This document shows positions 26,679 to 36,712 of a DNA stretch of 64,000 bases, one piece after another. The position numbers and the translations under genes were made by a program. The notes under the pieces are model-generated. The model was not told the origin of the DNA, ran no database searches, and saw only the letters and a program-made list of their open reading frames with translations. Location of the stretch: contig MKVH01000008.1 of the NCBI GenBank assembly GCA_001899175.1, positions 62,001 through 126,000 on the forward strand. Reading direction: 5' to 3'. This DNA is from Candidatus Kapaibacterium thiocyanatum. Its GTDB lineage: Bacteria > Bacteroidota > Ignavibacteria > Kapaibacteriales > Kapaibacteriaceae. Within the stretch, counting starts at the first letter, position 1, and every line of letters starts with the position of its first letter.

Positions 26679-27671
26679 TCACAGTTGGACCACCACATTC
26701 CCCACCTTGAATCCCTTCTCCACGTATCGGTACGTCTCGACGATATCTTCGAGCGCCGTGTAGCGGTCGATGAGTGGACGGAACTTCGAGGTCGCGACGA
26801 GCTCGCGGAGATAGTTCACGTCGTCCTTGCTGATGGTCGGCAGGGGGAACAGCAGGCGCTTGCCGCCAGCCAATGGGGTGAAGAGGGCGAACAGCGGATT
26901 CTGAAGATACGGTCCGAGTTCGGTGGACATGTAGATGCCGTGTTCCTCGAGCAGGGGTTTGCACTTCGCCCAGGTACTCTTGCCTACGGCATCGAAGACG
27001 ACGTCGAAGCGATCGCCGAGCGTCGTGAAGTCCTCCCTGCTGTAGTCCAGTACCCTGTCGGCGCCGAGCGAACGCACCAGTTCGACATGATCCGGACCGC
27101 ATACGGCAGTGACGGTCAGCCCCATGACCTTCGACAACTGGATGGCCGCGGACCCGATCGCTCCCGTACCGCCATTGACGAGAATGGTTTGTCCCGCCTT
27201 CACCTTCGCCGCACGCAGGTTGCATAATGCATAGTGTGCGCCTTCGGTGATCGGAGCCGCTTCGGCATACGACAGTCCGTCGGGTATCGTCGCGAACGCA
27301 TCCGAATCCTTCACCAGCATGTATTCGGCATGGGCGCCGAAGTGGACGTCGTTGAAGCCGAAGATCCGGTCGCCGATCCTGGCCGACGTCACTGCACCGC
27401 CGGTGGCGACGACGTCGCCGGCGAACTCGTTTCCGAGCACGTTGAACTTCGGACGGAACAGTCCGCTGAAGAAGCGGGAGACGAAGTATTCGGCGCTGCG
27501 GAATCCGCTGTCCGTTCTGTTCACCGTCGTCGCCCGCACACGCACGAGAAGCTCGCCCTTCGCCGGAACGGGAACGGCGATGCGTTCGATGGAAACCGTT
27601 TCGGGTGGACCGTACACGCGATGGACGGCGGCCTTCATCGTCGCCGGCAATGGTATGGGTGGTGTCTGCAT
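26679..27671 (-). CDS. Zinc-independent MDR-family NAD(P)H-dependent oxidoreductase
   Basis: A 330-aa medium-chain dehydrogenase/reductase of the quinone-oxidoreductase-like branch. The N-terminal GroES-like domain has LVRVRATTVNRTDSGFR and the LGNEFAGDVVATG block; the Rossmann domain has ILVNGGTGAIGSAAIQLSK and LDYSREDF. Catalytic zinc ligands of alcohol dehydrogenases are absent, which fits quinone or enoyl reductases. Substrate unknown. An internal ATG at 27638 (KAAVHRVYGPP) would be the start if homologues begin there; the upstream ATG adds 11 residues. Confidence 0.93.
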   Translation of the reverse strand: MQTPPIPLPATMKAAVHRVYGPPETVSIERIAVPVPAKGELLVRVRATTVNRTDSGFRSAEYFVSRFFSGLFRPKFNVLGNEFAGDVVATGGAVTSARIGDRIFGFNDVHFGAHAEYMLVKDSDAFATIPDGLSYAEAAPITEGAHYALCNLRAAKVKAGQTILVNGGTGAIGSAAIQLSKVMGLTVTAVCGPDHVELVRSLGADRVLDYSREDFTTLGDRFDVVFDAVGKSTWAKCKPLLEEHGIYMSTELGPYLQNPLFALFTPLAGGKRLLFPLPTISKDDVNYLRELVATSKFRPLIDRYTALEDIVETYRYVEKGFKVGNVVVQL

Positions 27672-27810
27672 CGATTCGGTGAACTCGAATGTGGGTGGTC
27701 GGTATGATGGCGACCACGGTCTACGTGCGGACGGAAAGGATGTTGCGATCGAACGGAACGTCGATATTGAAGGATCGTATCCCGCAGCGCACGACGACCC
27801 GAAAGCGTCG

Positions 27811-28524
27811 TCAATAATCGAGTGCCAGGACGAACGCTCCGACGACGACGATGACGACGACGAGCGTCAGCACCATCGACATGCAGCATCGCAGCAGGGT
27901 AGGTACCGCACGCCAGGAGGGATAGAGTTGAAGGGTGGCCCAGCCGAGATAGGACATGTTGACGATGAAGCTGACGGTGCCCGCGGTTCCGGAAGACAGG
28001 ATCGACAGAAAGGGAAGAGCGACGATCTGTACGACCAGGCGCTGGCTGGCCATGAAGGCATGGATGACGATCCATTCCACATAGCGATCGCCACGGCTGC
28101 GGAAGAGCAGGTAGCTGCACAGGGCGAGGACGGGCAGCAGGATCACTTCCGCAAGGGCATAGTGATGCTCGACGAAGTCGACGATGATGGCCATCGTCGT
28201 CCCGGCGATTCCGTCGTGGGTCGTCATGGGCCTGTGGACGAGATGGCTCAGCCATGCATAGAGCGCGGCCAGCACGATCATCATGGACAGCGGCTGGAAG
28301 TGGCGTATGCGCTGTCCGTCGAGATAGGAGCGGATCGTCAGGCCCGGGCGCAGGAACAACTCACGCAGCGTATAGAAGATACCTTTGTGAATGTGCAGAA
28401 GGCCGTGCTGAAGATCGTGCCACACGACGTGGAGGTCCAGCCGCGCGGTCGACGTGGCCTGTCCGCAGTTCGAACAGTAGCGTCCGGCGATGGCGGCCCG
28501 GCAGTTCTTGCAGTGATTCGTCAT
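27811..28524 (-). CDS. DUF3667 membrane protein
   Basis: A 237-aa inner-membrane protein of the DUF3667 family, frequent in Bacteroidota. It starts with a zinc-ribbon-like CKNCRAAIAGRYCSNCGQ and continues with the family's LDLHVVWHDLQHGLLHIHKGIFYTLRELFLRPG block and about five transmembrane helices. The combination of a cytoplasmic cysteine pair motif with a membrane domain is the family signature; no function is established. It is divergent from the lipoprotein gene at 28715. Confidence 0.93.
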   Translation of the reverse strand: MTNHCKNCRAAIAGRYCSNCGQATSTARLDLHVVWHDLQHGLLHIHKGIFYTLRELFLRPGLTIRSYLDGQRIRHFQPLSMMIVLAALYAWLSHLVHRPMTTHDGIAGTTMAIIVDFVEHHYALAEVILLPVLALCSYLLFRSRGDRYVEWIVIHAFMASQRLVVQIVALPFLSILSSGTAGTVSFIVNMSYLGWATLQLYPSWRAVPTLLRCCMSMVLTLVVVIVVVGAFVLALDY

Positions 28525-28714
28525 ACCTGATCGACGAGGGTTGGCATTGGACGGGAATGATCGTCGTGAAGATAGGAGGTTGTGCGGATATCCGGAGACG
28601 GTATTCCGCCAGGTATCGCGGGTCTGTCGGTCGTCCCGGAGGAGGTGCGGGTGTAACTTTTCGAGACGTCGTCGTGCTAGAGCATCGAACCATCACTCTC
28701 AACCATAGGACGCC

Positions 28715-29167
28715 ATGAAGTTGTTCGCCATCATCGTCGTCGTATCCACGGTCCTTCTTTCCGCTTGCAGCAAGGACGGTGGTGCGGTAAACCCCGACCC
28801 GACTCCTGCATTGACCACGACACTGTCTGCGACCATCAACGGAACCGACTGGGTCGGGACGAACGTCGTCTCGATAGCTGCCGGTGGTATACGGCAGATC
28901 ACCGGCGGGTCGGCGAATCTGTCGTCGGGCTATCAGATATCCGTCCAGATGCGGAACATCGGAGAAGGAACGTACAACGTCTCCACGGCAAGCAACTGGT
29001 TCTCGGTCGTCAGATACGAGAACGGCGGAGAATCGACGGACCCCCAGTTCGCCACGAGCGGAACGGTGACGATCACGAAGAGTACCTCCGAGGTGATCAT
29101 CGGCAAGTTCGAAGGCACGGCCGGCTCCTATGTGGTGACGAAGGGAGCATTCACGATCAAGCTGTGA
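28715..29167 (+). CDS. Lipoprotein of Bacteroidota type (DUF6252-like)
   Basis: A 150-aa predicted lipoprotein with lipobox LLSAC (C18 lipidated). The mature part has the pattern LSATINGTDWVGTNV...YQISVQMRNIGEGTYNVS, which resembles small Bacteroidota lipoproteins annotated as DUF6252: beta-rich, probably periplasmic or outer-membrane-anchored, function unknown. It is monocistronic, ending just before a strong terminator. Confidence 0.7.
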   Translation: MKLFAIIVVVSTVLLSACSKDGGAVNPDPTPALTTTLSATINGTDWVGTNVVSIAAGGIRQITGGSANLSSGYQISVQMRNIGEGTYNVSTASNWFSVVRYENGGESTDPQFATSGTVTITKSTSEVIIGKFEGTAGSYVVTKGAFTIKL

Positions 29168-29214
29168 TCGGGTCATTCGACCGGTAGCGAGGTCGAACGA
29201 AAGAGATAGGAGAG

Positions 29215-29250
29215 TGAAGGCTCATCGACGTATGTCGATGAGCCTTCATC
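29215..29250 (+). terminator. Rho-independent terminator
   Basis: A perfect 15-bp stem (29215-29229 with 29234-29248) and a 4-nt loop, followed by TCCTTTTCC. It lies 48 bp after the lipoprotein gene. Confidence 0.85.
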
Positions 29251-29466
29251 CTTTTCCGGGCTACCTGTGCTTCCGTCTACGATCGGGAGGATCGTTTCCG
29301 TCCAGAGCGGATACTCGGCCAGGCTCATGACCGATCCCGATCGGCAGTCTTTCACGTTCCTTCGATCCGGTCGTTGGAGCCGCATCGTCCGCATGTTCAT
29401 TCTAATGACCTTCTCATGAGTTCGGGACACGACGGCCGGGTCGCTATTCGTCAACCGCGACATCCA

Positions 29467-29781
29467 ATGGCACGTCTTATCGCAATTCTCGTTCTCTCCT
29501 GTCTCTTTCTGGTGATCACCGGAGAAGCCTCTGCACACCCGACGACCGCCCGACACAGGCATGAACTGTCCTCAACGGACATGTGCGGAGTGCAGACCCT
29601 GGCCGTAGCCGACGTCGCCGATGAATTGGAGGATCGCGATCCCCTGATTCCTCTCTTCGACGCTGTGGCAGGGGATGCCCGGACGACGGTCCAGACGGAC
29701 GATGCCTACCGCGCCGGAATCCTTCCGGCGGATATGGACCAGCCACCTATCTACATCGCCATACGGCGCCTGCTGATCTAG
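29467..29781 (+). CDS. Small secreted protein, unknown
   Basis: A 104-aa hypothetical protein. The start at 29467 gives a signal peptide (MARLIAILVLSCLFLVITGEASA), followed by a His/Arg-rich mature N-terminus and an acidic middle. No family is recognised. Evidence for reality is the signal peptide and the position 120 bp upstream of the efflux operon on the same strand. It could be a spurious frame, as GC-rich DNA often leaves open frames. Confidence 0.4.
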   Translation: MARLIAILVLSCLFLVITGEASAHPTTARHRHELSSTDMCGVQTLAVADVADELEDRDPLIPLFDAVAGDARTTVQTDDAYRAGILPADMDQPPIYIAIRRLLI

Positions 29782-29904
29782 GCACTCGCATTTCCGTCCG
29801 GTACGCATGAGATACCGGACCTTGCACCTGCACTACGTGCCGATCCGAATCCGTGGCCGAAGCCACGCCGTCCCTCTGTCCATTCACGAATCACCATCAT
29901 CGTC

Positions 29905-31023
29905 ATGAGCAACCGTTTCATGCGGACGTCGACGTCCGTGACCGTCCTGCTGTTCCTGCTGGGCGGATTCTCCATTCTCGGCATCACCGGATGTGGCGCC
30001 AAGCACGCGGAGGCCGGAGAGGAACGCGTCACCTTCGTGGTCACGAGTCCTATGAAGAAGGACACCTTCACCACCCGCGAATACGTGTGCCAGATACACG
30101 CCATCCAGCACATCGAGCTGCGGGCCCTGGAGCGTGGCTATCTCGAACATATCTTCGTGGATGAAGGGCAGGTGGTGAAGAAGGGGCAGCCGATGTTCCA
30201 GATCATGCCCGTGATCTATCAGGCCGAATACCAGCATACGCAGGCCGAGGCACGGGTCGCCGAGATCGAATATCTCAACACGAAGTCGCTGGCCGACAAG
30301 AACGTCGTGTCCAAGAACGAGCTCGCCATGGCCAAGGCAAAGTTCGATCAGGCCCAGGCAAGCGTGGCACTGGCCAAGGCACACCTGGAATTCACGCGTA
30401 TCAACGCACCGTTCAGTGGAATCATGGACCGTCTGCAGGTACGGCACGGCAGTCTGCTGGGAGAAGGCGACATGCTGGCGGCCCTGTCCGACAACAGTTC
30501 CATGTGGGTCTACTTCAACGTACCCGAGGCTCAGTACCTCAATTACAAGGCGGCCGACAAGAACAGCGGGCAGGAGCACGTACGATTGAAGATGGCCAAT
30601 GGCCAGGTCTTCGAACAGCCAGGCATCGTGACTACCATCGAGGCCGATTTCAACAACGAAACGGGCAACATCGCCTTCCGTGCCACCTTCCCGAATCCCG
30701 ACGGCCTGTTGCGTCATGGAGAAACGGGCAACATCCTCATGACGGAGCCGCTGAAGGGCGCTCTCATCATTCCGCAGAAGGCCACGTTCGAGGTGCTGGA
30801 CAAGAAGTTCGTCTACGTCGTGGGTAATGACCACGTCGTCCACTCCCGTCCGATATCGATCCGTGCCGAACTGCCCCACGTCTACGTCGTGGGTGGGGGA
30901 CTCGTCGAGGGTGACAGGGTCCTGCTGGAGGGTCTCCGCAAGGTGAAGGAGAACGAGAAGATCGCCTACAAGTACCTGGCACCGCAGGATGCACTCCGTA
31001 CTCTCGAGCTCTACGCCGAATAA
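29905..31023 (+). CDS. RND efflux periplasmic adaptor (membrane fusion protein)
   Basis: A 372-aa lipid-anchored adaptor: lipobox ending at C30 (GITGC). The order is standard for AcrA/MexA-type proteins: first lipoyl half, alpha-helical hairpin (KFDQAQASVALAKAHLEFTRINAPFSGIMDRLQV), second lipoyl and beta-barrel, then membrane-proximal domain. It bridges the RND pump at 31050 and the outer-membrane channel at 34223; the gap to the pump gene is 26 bp. No regulator gene is next to the operon, so its control is unclear. Confidence 0.95.
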   Translation: MSNRFMRTSTSVTVLLFLLGGFSILGITGCGAKHAEAGEERVTFVVTSPMKKDTFTTREYVCQIHAIQHIELRALERGYLEHIFVDEGQVVKKGQPMFQIMPVIYQAEYQHTQAEARVAEIEYLNTKSLADKNVVSKNELAMAKAKFDQAQASVALAKAHLEFTRINAPFSGIMDRLQVRHGSLLGEGDMLAALSDNSSMWVYFNVPEAQYLNYKAADKNSGQEHVRLKMANGQVFEQPGIVTTIEADFNNETGNIAFRATFPNPDGLLRHGETGNILMTEPLKGALIIPQKATFEVLDKKFVYVVGNDHVVHSRPISIRAELPHVYVVGGGLVEGDRVLLEGLRKVKENEKIAYKYLAPQDALRTLELYAE

Positions 31024-31049
31024 CTCCCAACCACACGGATCCTGCAGAT

Positions 31050-34000
31050 ATGTTCAGCAACATCCTTCATAGGCCGGTCTTCGCGATCGTGATCTCCATC
31101 GTGATCGTGTTCGTCGGGACGCTCGCCATCAAACAGCTTCCGACGGCGCAGTTCCCGGAGATCGCACCGACTACCGTCAACATCGCCATCGCCTATCCCG
31201 GCGCGAGTGCCGACGTCCTCGTCAAGTCCACGCTCATTCCTCTCGAACAGTCCATCAACGGCGTGCAGGGCATGCGGTACATCGCCTCCGATGCGACCAG
31301 TGCCGGCGAAGCCACCGTACGCGTGATCTTCGATCCGGGCGTGGACCCCAACCAGGCCATGATGTGGGTGAAGACCCGCGTGGACCAGGTGATGTCGCTG
31401 CTGCCGCCCCTCGTGCAGCGCGAAGGCGTGGTGATCACCCCGGTGCAGCCCAGCATGCTCATGTACGTGAACCTCTACAGTACGGACGAGCATGCCGACG
31501 AGAAATACCTCTACAACTACGCCAACGTGAACCTGATTCCGGAGATCAAGCGGATCAAGGGAATCGCCTCGGCCACGATCCTCGGCAGCCGGCAGTACGC
31601 CATGCGGATCTGGCTGAAGCCGGACCGGATGCGTGCCTACAACATCTCCGCCGAAGAAGTCATGCAGGCGATGCAGGAACAGAGCATCATCGCCCGGCCC
31701 GGACGTCTCGGTCTGGCATCGGGCAAGGATGCGCAATCGCTCGAATACGTCCTGAAGTACCAGGATCGCTACGACAAGCCCGAACAATACGAGAACATCA
31801 TCCTGCGGTCGAATTCCAACGGCGAGAACATACGCCTGAAGGACGTCGCCACGGTCGAGCTCGGATCGGAGTTCTTCGACATCTATTCCAACCTCGACGG
31901 TCATCCGTCCGCCGCCATCATGCTGAAGCAGACATACGGCAGCAACGCGACGGAAGTGATCGAGTCCATCAAGGGCAAGCTCGAAGAGCTCAAGGAACGC
32001 TTCCCCGCAGGCATGGACTACAAGGTCAGCTACGACGTGTCCAAGTTCCTCGATGCTTCCATGGAGCAGGTACTCCATACCCTGCGGGACGCCTTCATCC
32101 TGGTGGCCTTCGTCGTCTTCATCTTCCTCGGCGACTGGCGCTCGACGCTGATCCCGACGCTCGCCGTGCCGGTCTCACTGGTCGGGGCCTTCTTCGTGCT
32201 GCAGATATTCGGACTCTCCATCAACCTCATCACGCTCTTCGCCCTCGTACTGGCCATCGGTATCGTGGTGGACGATGCCATCGTGGTGGTGGAGGCCGTG
32301 CATGCGAAGATGGCCGAGGAGAACCTATCGCCGTATCAGGCGGTGAAGGCCGTGATGCGGGAAATAAGTGGCGCTATCATCGCCATCACCCTCGTCATGG
32401 TCTCCGTATTCCTTCCTATCGCCTTCATGTCGGGCCCGGTCGGCGCCTTCTACCGGCAGTTCTCCATCACGATGGCCAGCGCTATCATCCTCTCCGCCGT
32501 CGTGGCACTGACGCTGACGCCTGTCCTCAGTGCGTTGATCCTCAAGAACACGCACGGTCAGGAGAAGAAGCCATCCATCGTCACGCGATTCATCAGGGCC
32601 TTCGACCGTGGCTTCGACAAGGTCGCCGGACGCTACGAGTGGCTGCTGCGGAAGACCGTGAAGCGGAAGGTCCTGACGTTCGGAGTCCTCGCACTGTTCG
32701 GCGCGGGTATCGTCCTCATCAACGTCGTGATACCCGCCGGGTTCATTCCGGGTGAGGACCAGGGTACCATCTATGCCATCATCCAGACGCCGCCGGGTGC
32801 AACGCTCGAGCGGACGAATCAGGTGGCGCGCGAACTGCAACGCATCTGCAAGACGATCCCCGACGTGGAATCGGTGTCGGGTCTGGCAGGCTATGAAATC
32901 ATGACGGAAGGCCGTGGCTCCAATGCCGGTACGTGTCTCATCGACCTCAAGGACTGGTCGGACCGCGACCATTCCGTCCATGAAGTCATGGAAGAACTGG
33001 AGCGCAAGACGCGCGACCTCGGCGCCGTGATCGAATTCTTCGAACCGCCGGCCGTGCCGGGCTTCGGCTCGTCGGGCGGCTTCTCTGTACGTCTCCTCGA
33101 CAAGACGAACGGTACCGACTATCACGAGTTCGAGAAGATCAACGCCCAGTTCATGCATGCGCTCGCCAAGCGTCAGGAGCTGACGGGATTGTTCACGTTC
33201 TTCGCCGCCAACTATCCGCAGTTCGAGCTGCTGATCGACAACAGCGCGGCCATGCAGAAGGGCGTGTCCATCGGCAAGGCCATGGAGAACCTGAACATCA
33301 TGATCGGCAGTACCTACGAACAGGGCTTCATCAAGTTCGGACGCTTCTTCAAGGTCTACGTCCAGTCGTCGCCGGAATATCGCCGGTATCCGTCCGACCT
33401 CGAGAATCTCTTCGTGAAGAACGATCACGGAGAGATGGTTCCGTACTCGTCCTTCATGACAGTGAAAAAGACCCAGGGGCCGAACGAAATCACGCGCTAC
33501 AACCTGTACAACTCCGCGGCCATCCGTGGTCTGCCGGCACCGGGTCATACGACGGGCGATGCCATCGCCGCCATCAAGGAAGTGGCGAAGCAGACGCTCC
33601 CACGTGGCTACGACGTCGCATGGGAAGGACTGTCCTACGACGAAGCGGATCGGGGGAACGAAGCCCTCTATGTCTTCCTCGTCGTGCTCATCTTCGTCTA
33701 CCTCGTACTGGCCGCACAGTACGAGAGCTTCGTCCTGCCGCTGGCCGTCATCCTCTCCCTGCCTGTCGGCGTCTTCGGCGCCTTCCTGCTTCTCGACCTC
33801 ATGGGGTTGGCCAACGACATCTACGCGCAGGTGGGGCTCATCATGCTCGTGGGTCTATTAGGGAAGAATGCCGTGCTCATCGTGGAATACGCCGTGCAGC
33901 GACAGCAGCAGGGAGCGTCCGTCCTCGATGCGGCCATCGAAGGGGCCAAGGTGCGGCTGCGGCCTATCCTCATGACGTCCTTCGCCTTCATTGCCGGTCT

Positions 34001-34223
34001 CATACCTCTGGTGACGGCCTCGGGGCCGGGCGCCATCGGCAACAGAACGATCGGTGCGAGTTCGCTCGGTGGGATGTTCGTGGGTACCGTCATCGGCGTC
34101 ATCGTCATTCCCGGACTCTACTACGTGTTCGCCTCCATGATCAAGGGTCGTCAGCTCATCAGGGACGAACACGACGAACCCCTTTCCGAAGAATATGTCC
34201 ACAAGCGTGAGGAAGCACGATAA
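31050..34223 (+). CDS. RND-family multidrug efflux permease (HAE1 type)
   Basis: A 1057-aa inner-membrane transporter of the AcrB/MexB class that expels hydrophobic and amphipathic compounds using the proton gradient. Evidence includes the proton-relay aspartates D408 and D409 in GIVVDDAIVVVEAV, the N-terminal helix MFSNILHRPVFAIVISIVIV, two large periplasmic loops and the second-half repeat with VLAAQYESFVLPLAVILSLP. Length is normal. The stop codon overlaps the next ATG by one base (taATG), so the outer-membrane component is translationally linked. Confidence 0.97.
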   Translation: MFSNILHRPVFAIVISIVIVFVGTLAIKQLPTAQFPEIAPTTVNIAIAYPGASADVLVKSTLIPLEQSINGVQGMRYIASDATSAGEATVRVIFDPGVDPNQAMMWVKTRVDQVMSLLPPLVQREGVVITPVQPSMLMYVNLYSTDEHADEKYLYNYANVNLIPEIKRIKGIASATILGSRQYAMRIWLKPDRMRAYNISAEEVMQAMQEQSIIARPGRLGLASGKDAQSLEYVLKYQDRYDKPEQYENIILRSNSNGENIRLKDVATVELGSEFFDIYSNLDGHPSAAIMLKQTYGSNATEVIESIKGKLEELKERFPAGMDYKVSYDVSKFLDASMEQVLHTLRDAFILVAFVVFIFLGDWRSTLIPTLAVPVSLVGAFFVLQIFGLSINLITLFALVLAIGIVVDDAIVVVEAVHAKMAEENLSPYQAVKAVMREISGAIIAITLVMVSVFLPIAFMSGPVGAFYRQFSITMASAIILSAVVALTLTPVLSALILKNTHGQEKKPSIVTRFIRAFDRGFDKVAGRYEWLLRKTVKRKVLTFGVLALFGAGIVLINVVIPAGFIPGEDQGTIYAIIQTPPGATLERTNQVARELQRICKTIPDVESVSGLAGYEIMTEGRGSNAGTCLIDLKDWSDRDHSVHEVMEELERKTRDLGAVIEFFEPPAVPGFGSSGGFSVRLLDKTNGTDYHEFEKINAQFMHALAKRQELTGLFTFFAANYPQFELLIDNSAAMQKGVSIGKAMENLNIMIGSTYEQGFIKFGRFFKVYVQSSPEYRRYPSDLENLFVKNDHGEMVPYSSFMTVKKTQGPNEITRYNLYNSAAIRGLPAPGHTTGDAIAAIKEVAKQTLPRGYDVAWEGLSYDEADRGNEALYVFLVVLIFVYLVLAAQYESFVLPLAVILSLPVGVFGAFLLLDLMGLANDIYAQVGLIMLVGLLGKNAVLIVEYAVQRQQQGASVLDAAIEGAKVRLRPILMTSFAFIAGLIPLVTASGPGAIGNRTIGASSLGGMFVGTVIGVIVIPGLYYVFASMIKGRQLIRDEHDEPLSEEYVHKREEAR

Positions 34224-35638
34224 TGAGAGGGTTTCTCGCAGTCCTGTCCATCTCCATCATCGTGACGTCCTGTGTGCCGACGATCGTCCGCAAGGAAGTG
34301 AACACCACCATGCCCGAGCGCTTCGACGCCACGCGGGATACGGTGTCCACGGGTATGATGGAATGGCGGACATTCTATGCCGACAGCAATCTCATCGCCA
34401 TCATCGACACGGCGATGAAGAACAACCAGGAACTCAATGCCGTGATGCAGGATATCCTCATCGCGCAGAACGAAGCGAATGCGAAGGCCGGTGAATACCT
34501 GCCCTTCGTCAACGTCGGCGCCGGTGCCGGTCTGGAGAAGGCCGGCAGATATACGCGCAACGGCGTCGTCGAGGAACAGCTCGAAGCCACACCCGGACAG
34601 CGCTTCCCGGAACCTCTTCCCGACTTCACCATCGGTGCGAGGATCTCGTGGGAAGTGGACATCTGGAGGAAGCTGCGTAACGCCAGCGATGCCGCGACGT
34701 TGCGATACCTCTCCACCGTGGAGGGAACGCGCTTCCTCGTCGTCAACATCGTCGCTGAACTTGCTGGCAGCTACTACGAACTCATGGCGCTGGACAACCT
34801 GCTGGAGGCTCTCGACGCCACCATCGACATCCAGCGCAAGGCCCTCGCCATCGTCCAGCAGCAGAAGGAGGCGGCCAAGGCCACGGAGCTCGCCGTGCGA
34901 CGGTTCGATGCCGAAGTGTCGAAGAACGAGAGTCGTCGCTACGACATCCTGCAGCGCATCGTCGAAGTCGAGAACAGGATCAATCTTCTTCTCGGTCGAT
35001 ACCCGCAGCACGTCCAGCGTCCGTCCGAGCGCTTCCTGACCATGATGCCGGATTCCATCAAGGCCGGTATTCCGTCGTTGCTGCTTCAGAATCGTCCGGA
35101 CGTCAAGCAGGCCGAACTCGAACTCAAGGCCTCCGATCTCGACATCGACGTGGCACGGGCACGGTTCTATCCGTCGTTCAGCATCTTCGCCGGACTCGGA
35201 TTCCAGACCTTCGATCCCAAGTACATCGTCACCACGCCTGCGTCCCTCATCTACAACCTCGCCGGCGAACTCGTGATGCCGGTCATCAATCGTGCCGCCA
35301 TCAAGGCCGCATATGCCAGTGCCGGTGCGCATCAGGTGCAGGCCGCCTACAACTACGAGCGTACCGTACTCAACGCCTATATCGAAGTAGCGAATCAACT
35401 GTCGAAGCTCGAAAACCTGCGTCAGAGCTACGAACGGAGGAACAGGCAGGTCGAAGCTCTCACGGCATCGGTCGATATCGCCAACAGCCTCTTTCTCTCC
35501 GCGCGTGCCGACTACATGGAAGTGCTGCTGACGCAACGCGATGCCCTCGAAGCGAGAATGGAACTCATCGAGACCAAGGTGCAGCAGATGCGCGCCTATG
35601 TCGACGTCTACCGGGCCCTGGGTGGCGGATGGCGGTGA
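34223..35638 (+). CDS. TolC/NodT-family outer-membrane channel lipoprotein
   Basis: A 471-aa outer-membrane efflux component of the NodT type: lipobox ending at C17 (SIIVTSC), N-terminal RISWEVDIWRKLRNASDAATLRYL motif, and two long helical repeats (LLLQNRPDVKQAELELKASDLDIDVARARFYPS), which form the periplasmic tunnel. The third gene of the RND operon. A near-perfect rho-independent terminator lies 63 bp after the stop, closing the operon. Confidence 0.95.
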   Translation: MRGFLAVLSISIIVTSCVPTIVRKEVNTTMPERFDATRDTVSTGMMEWRTFYADSNLIAIIDTAMKNNQELNAVMQDILIAQNEANAKAGEYLPFVNVGAGAGLEKAGRYTRNGVVEEQLEATPGQRFPEPLPDFTIGARISWEVDIWRKLRNASDAATLRYLSTVEGTRFLVVNIVAELAGSYYELMALDNLLEALDATIDIQRKALAIVQQQKEAAKATELAVRRFDAEVSKNESRRYDILQRIVEVENRINLLLGRYPQHVQRPSERFLTMMPDSIKAGIPSLLLQNRPDVKQAELELKASDLDIDVARARFYPSFSIFAGLGFQTFDPKYIVTTPASLIYNLAGELVMPVINRAAIKAAYASAGAHQVQAAYNYERTVLNAYIEVANQLSKLENLRQSYERRNRQVEALTASVDIANSLFLSARADYMEVLLTQRDALEARMELIETKVQQMRAYVDVYRALGGGWR

Positions 35639-35700
35639 TGTGTGTAGCGCCGGATGATCGGTCTCCGGGCATTCCGGATGTCGATGGTCGATAGGTTCCG

Positions 35701-35729
35701 AAGCCCCGTCAACGTGACGGGGCTTTTTT
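35701..35729 (+). terminator. Rho-independent terminator after the RND operon
   Basis: AAGCCCCGTCA (35701-35711) and TGACGGGGCTT (35715-35725) form a perfect 11-bp stem with a 3-nt loop, followed by six T in total. Confidence 0.93.
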
Positions 35730-35812
35730 GTAAACTTCGAGAGTGGTCTTGCCATCCTTCGGAACGTGTCCGGCAGGAATGAACGTGGATATCCAGTGCG
35801 AATGAGACTCCC

Positions 35813-36397
35813 ATGAAATTCAATCCCAAGGTCGACTTCTATTTCCGGAAGGCCGGGAAATGGCAGGCCGAGCTCGAGAAGCTCAGGACCATCATCCTCG
35901 ACTGCGGACTGACGGAAGAGCTGAAGTGGGGCGTACCCTGCTATACGGCCGGAAAGGGCAACGTCGTCCTCATCCATGCATTCAAGGACTACTGCGCCAT
36001 GCTCTTCGTGAAGGGAGCGTTGCTGACGGATCCCGAAGGAATTCTGGTGCAGCAGACGGAGAACGTGCAGGGTGGACGACAGATACGGTTCTCCGCGCTT
36101 CGGGACATCGTCGCGATGGAACGCACGCTCAAGGCCTACGTCCACGAAGCTGTCGAGATCGAGAAGGCGGGTCTGAAGGTCGCGCTCAAGAATGTCGCGG
36201 ACTTCGACATGCCCGAAGAATTCGGGAAGAAGCTGGACGAGATGCCGGCCCTGAGAACGGCCTTCGAGGCGCTTACACCCGGACGTCAGCGAGCCTATCT
36301 CCTGCACTTCGGCTCGGCCAGGCAGGCGAAGACGCGGGAAGCACGGATCGAGAAGTACATACCGTACATCCTCGATGGCAAGGGGATGGACGACTGA
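35813..36397 (+). CDS. YdeI/OmpD-associated family protein
   Basis: A 194-aa protein of the YdeI family (also called OmpD-associated or DUF1801-like plus C-terminal helical region). The N-terminal FNPKVDFYFRKAGKWQAELEKLRTIILDCGLTEELKWGVPCYT block is diagnostic, and the C-terminal LTPGRQRAYLLHFGSARQAKTREARIEKYI is the usual helical ending. Cytoplasmic; function not established. It is preceded by the terminator of the RND operon. Confidence 0.93.
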   Translation: MKFNPKVDFYFRKAGKWQAELEKLRTIILDCGLTEELKWGVPCYTAGKGNVVLIHAFKDYCAMLFVKGALLTDPEGILVQQTENVQGGRQIRFSALRDIVAMERTLKAYVHEAVEIEKAGLKVALKNVADFDMPEEFGKKLDEMPALRTAFEALTPGRQRAYLLHFGSARQAKTREARIEKYIPYILDGKGMDD

Positions 36398-36712
36398 TGT
36401 GCTGAAATGATGACATCGCCGTCGTTCCCGCATCCTCATACCCCGGAATGTTCAGCCCACCTCGCGATGGCTTGTCGTATATGAGCTATCGTTCACACAA
36501 TGTCGATCTCATCCCAGGAGCGATGCCTCCATAGCTCATGAGTCACAAGGGCCATCGACACCAACCAATCGATGTCATCCATACGACGTCGAGTACACCG
36601 CCTCACCTGGGAAGAATCGAAGACAGGAACATCTGCAATCCGTCGGCGATAGGAAAGAACCGGACGATCGTTACATTCGATGACAACGGATCACAATCAT
36701 CGGTGACACATC
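36398..36712. other. Non-coding gap, no feature seen
   Basis: I see no convincing gene, hairpin or repeat in these 315 bases. A short open frame at 36538-36756 on the plus strand overlaps the next gene and has no family features. Confidence 0.5.

Noticed and set aside
34151-36439. A very long open frame antisense to the channel, YdeI and intergenic DNA on the minus strand
   Set aside because: It crosses a strong terminator and two well-supported genes and has no domain features; GC-rich DNA gives such shadows.
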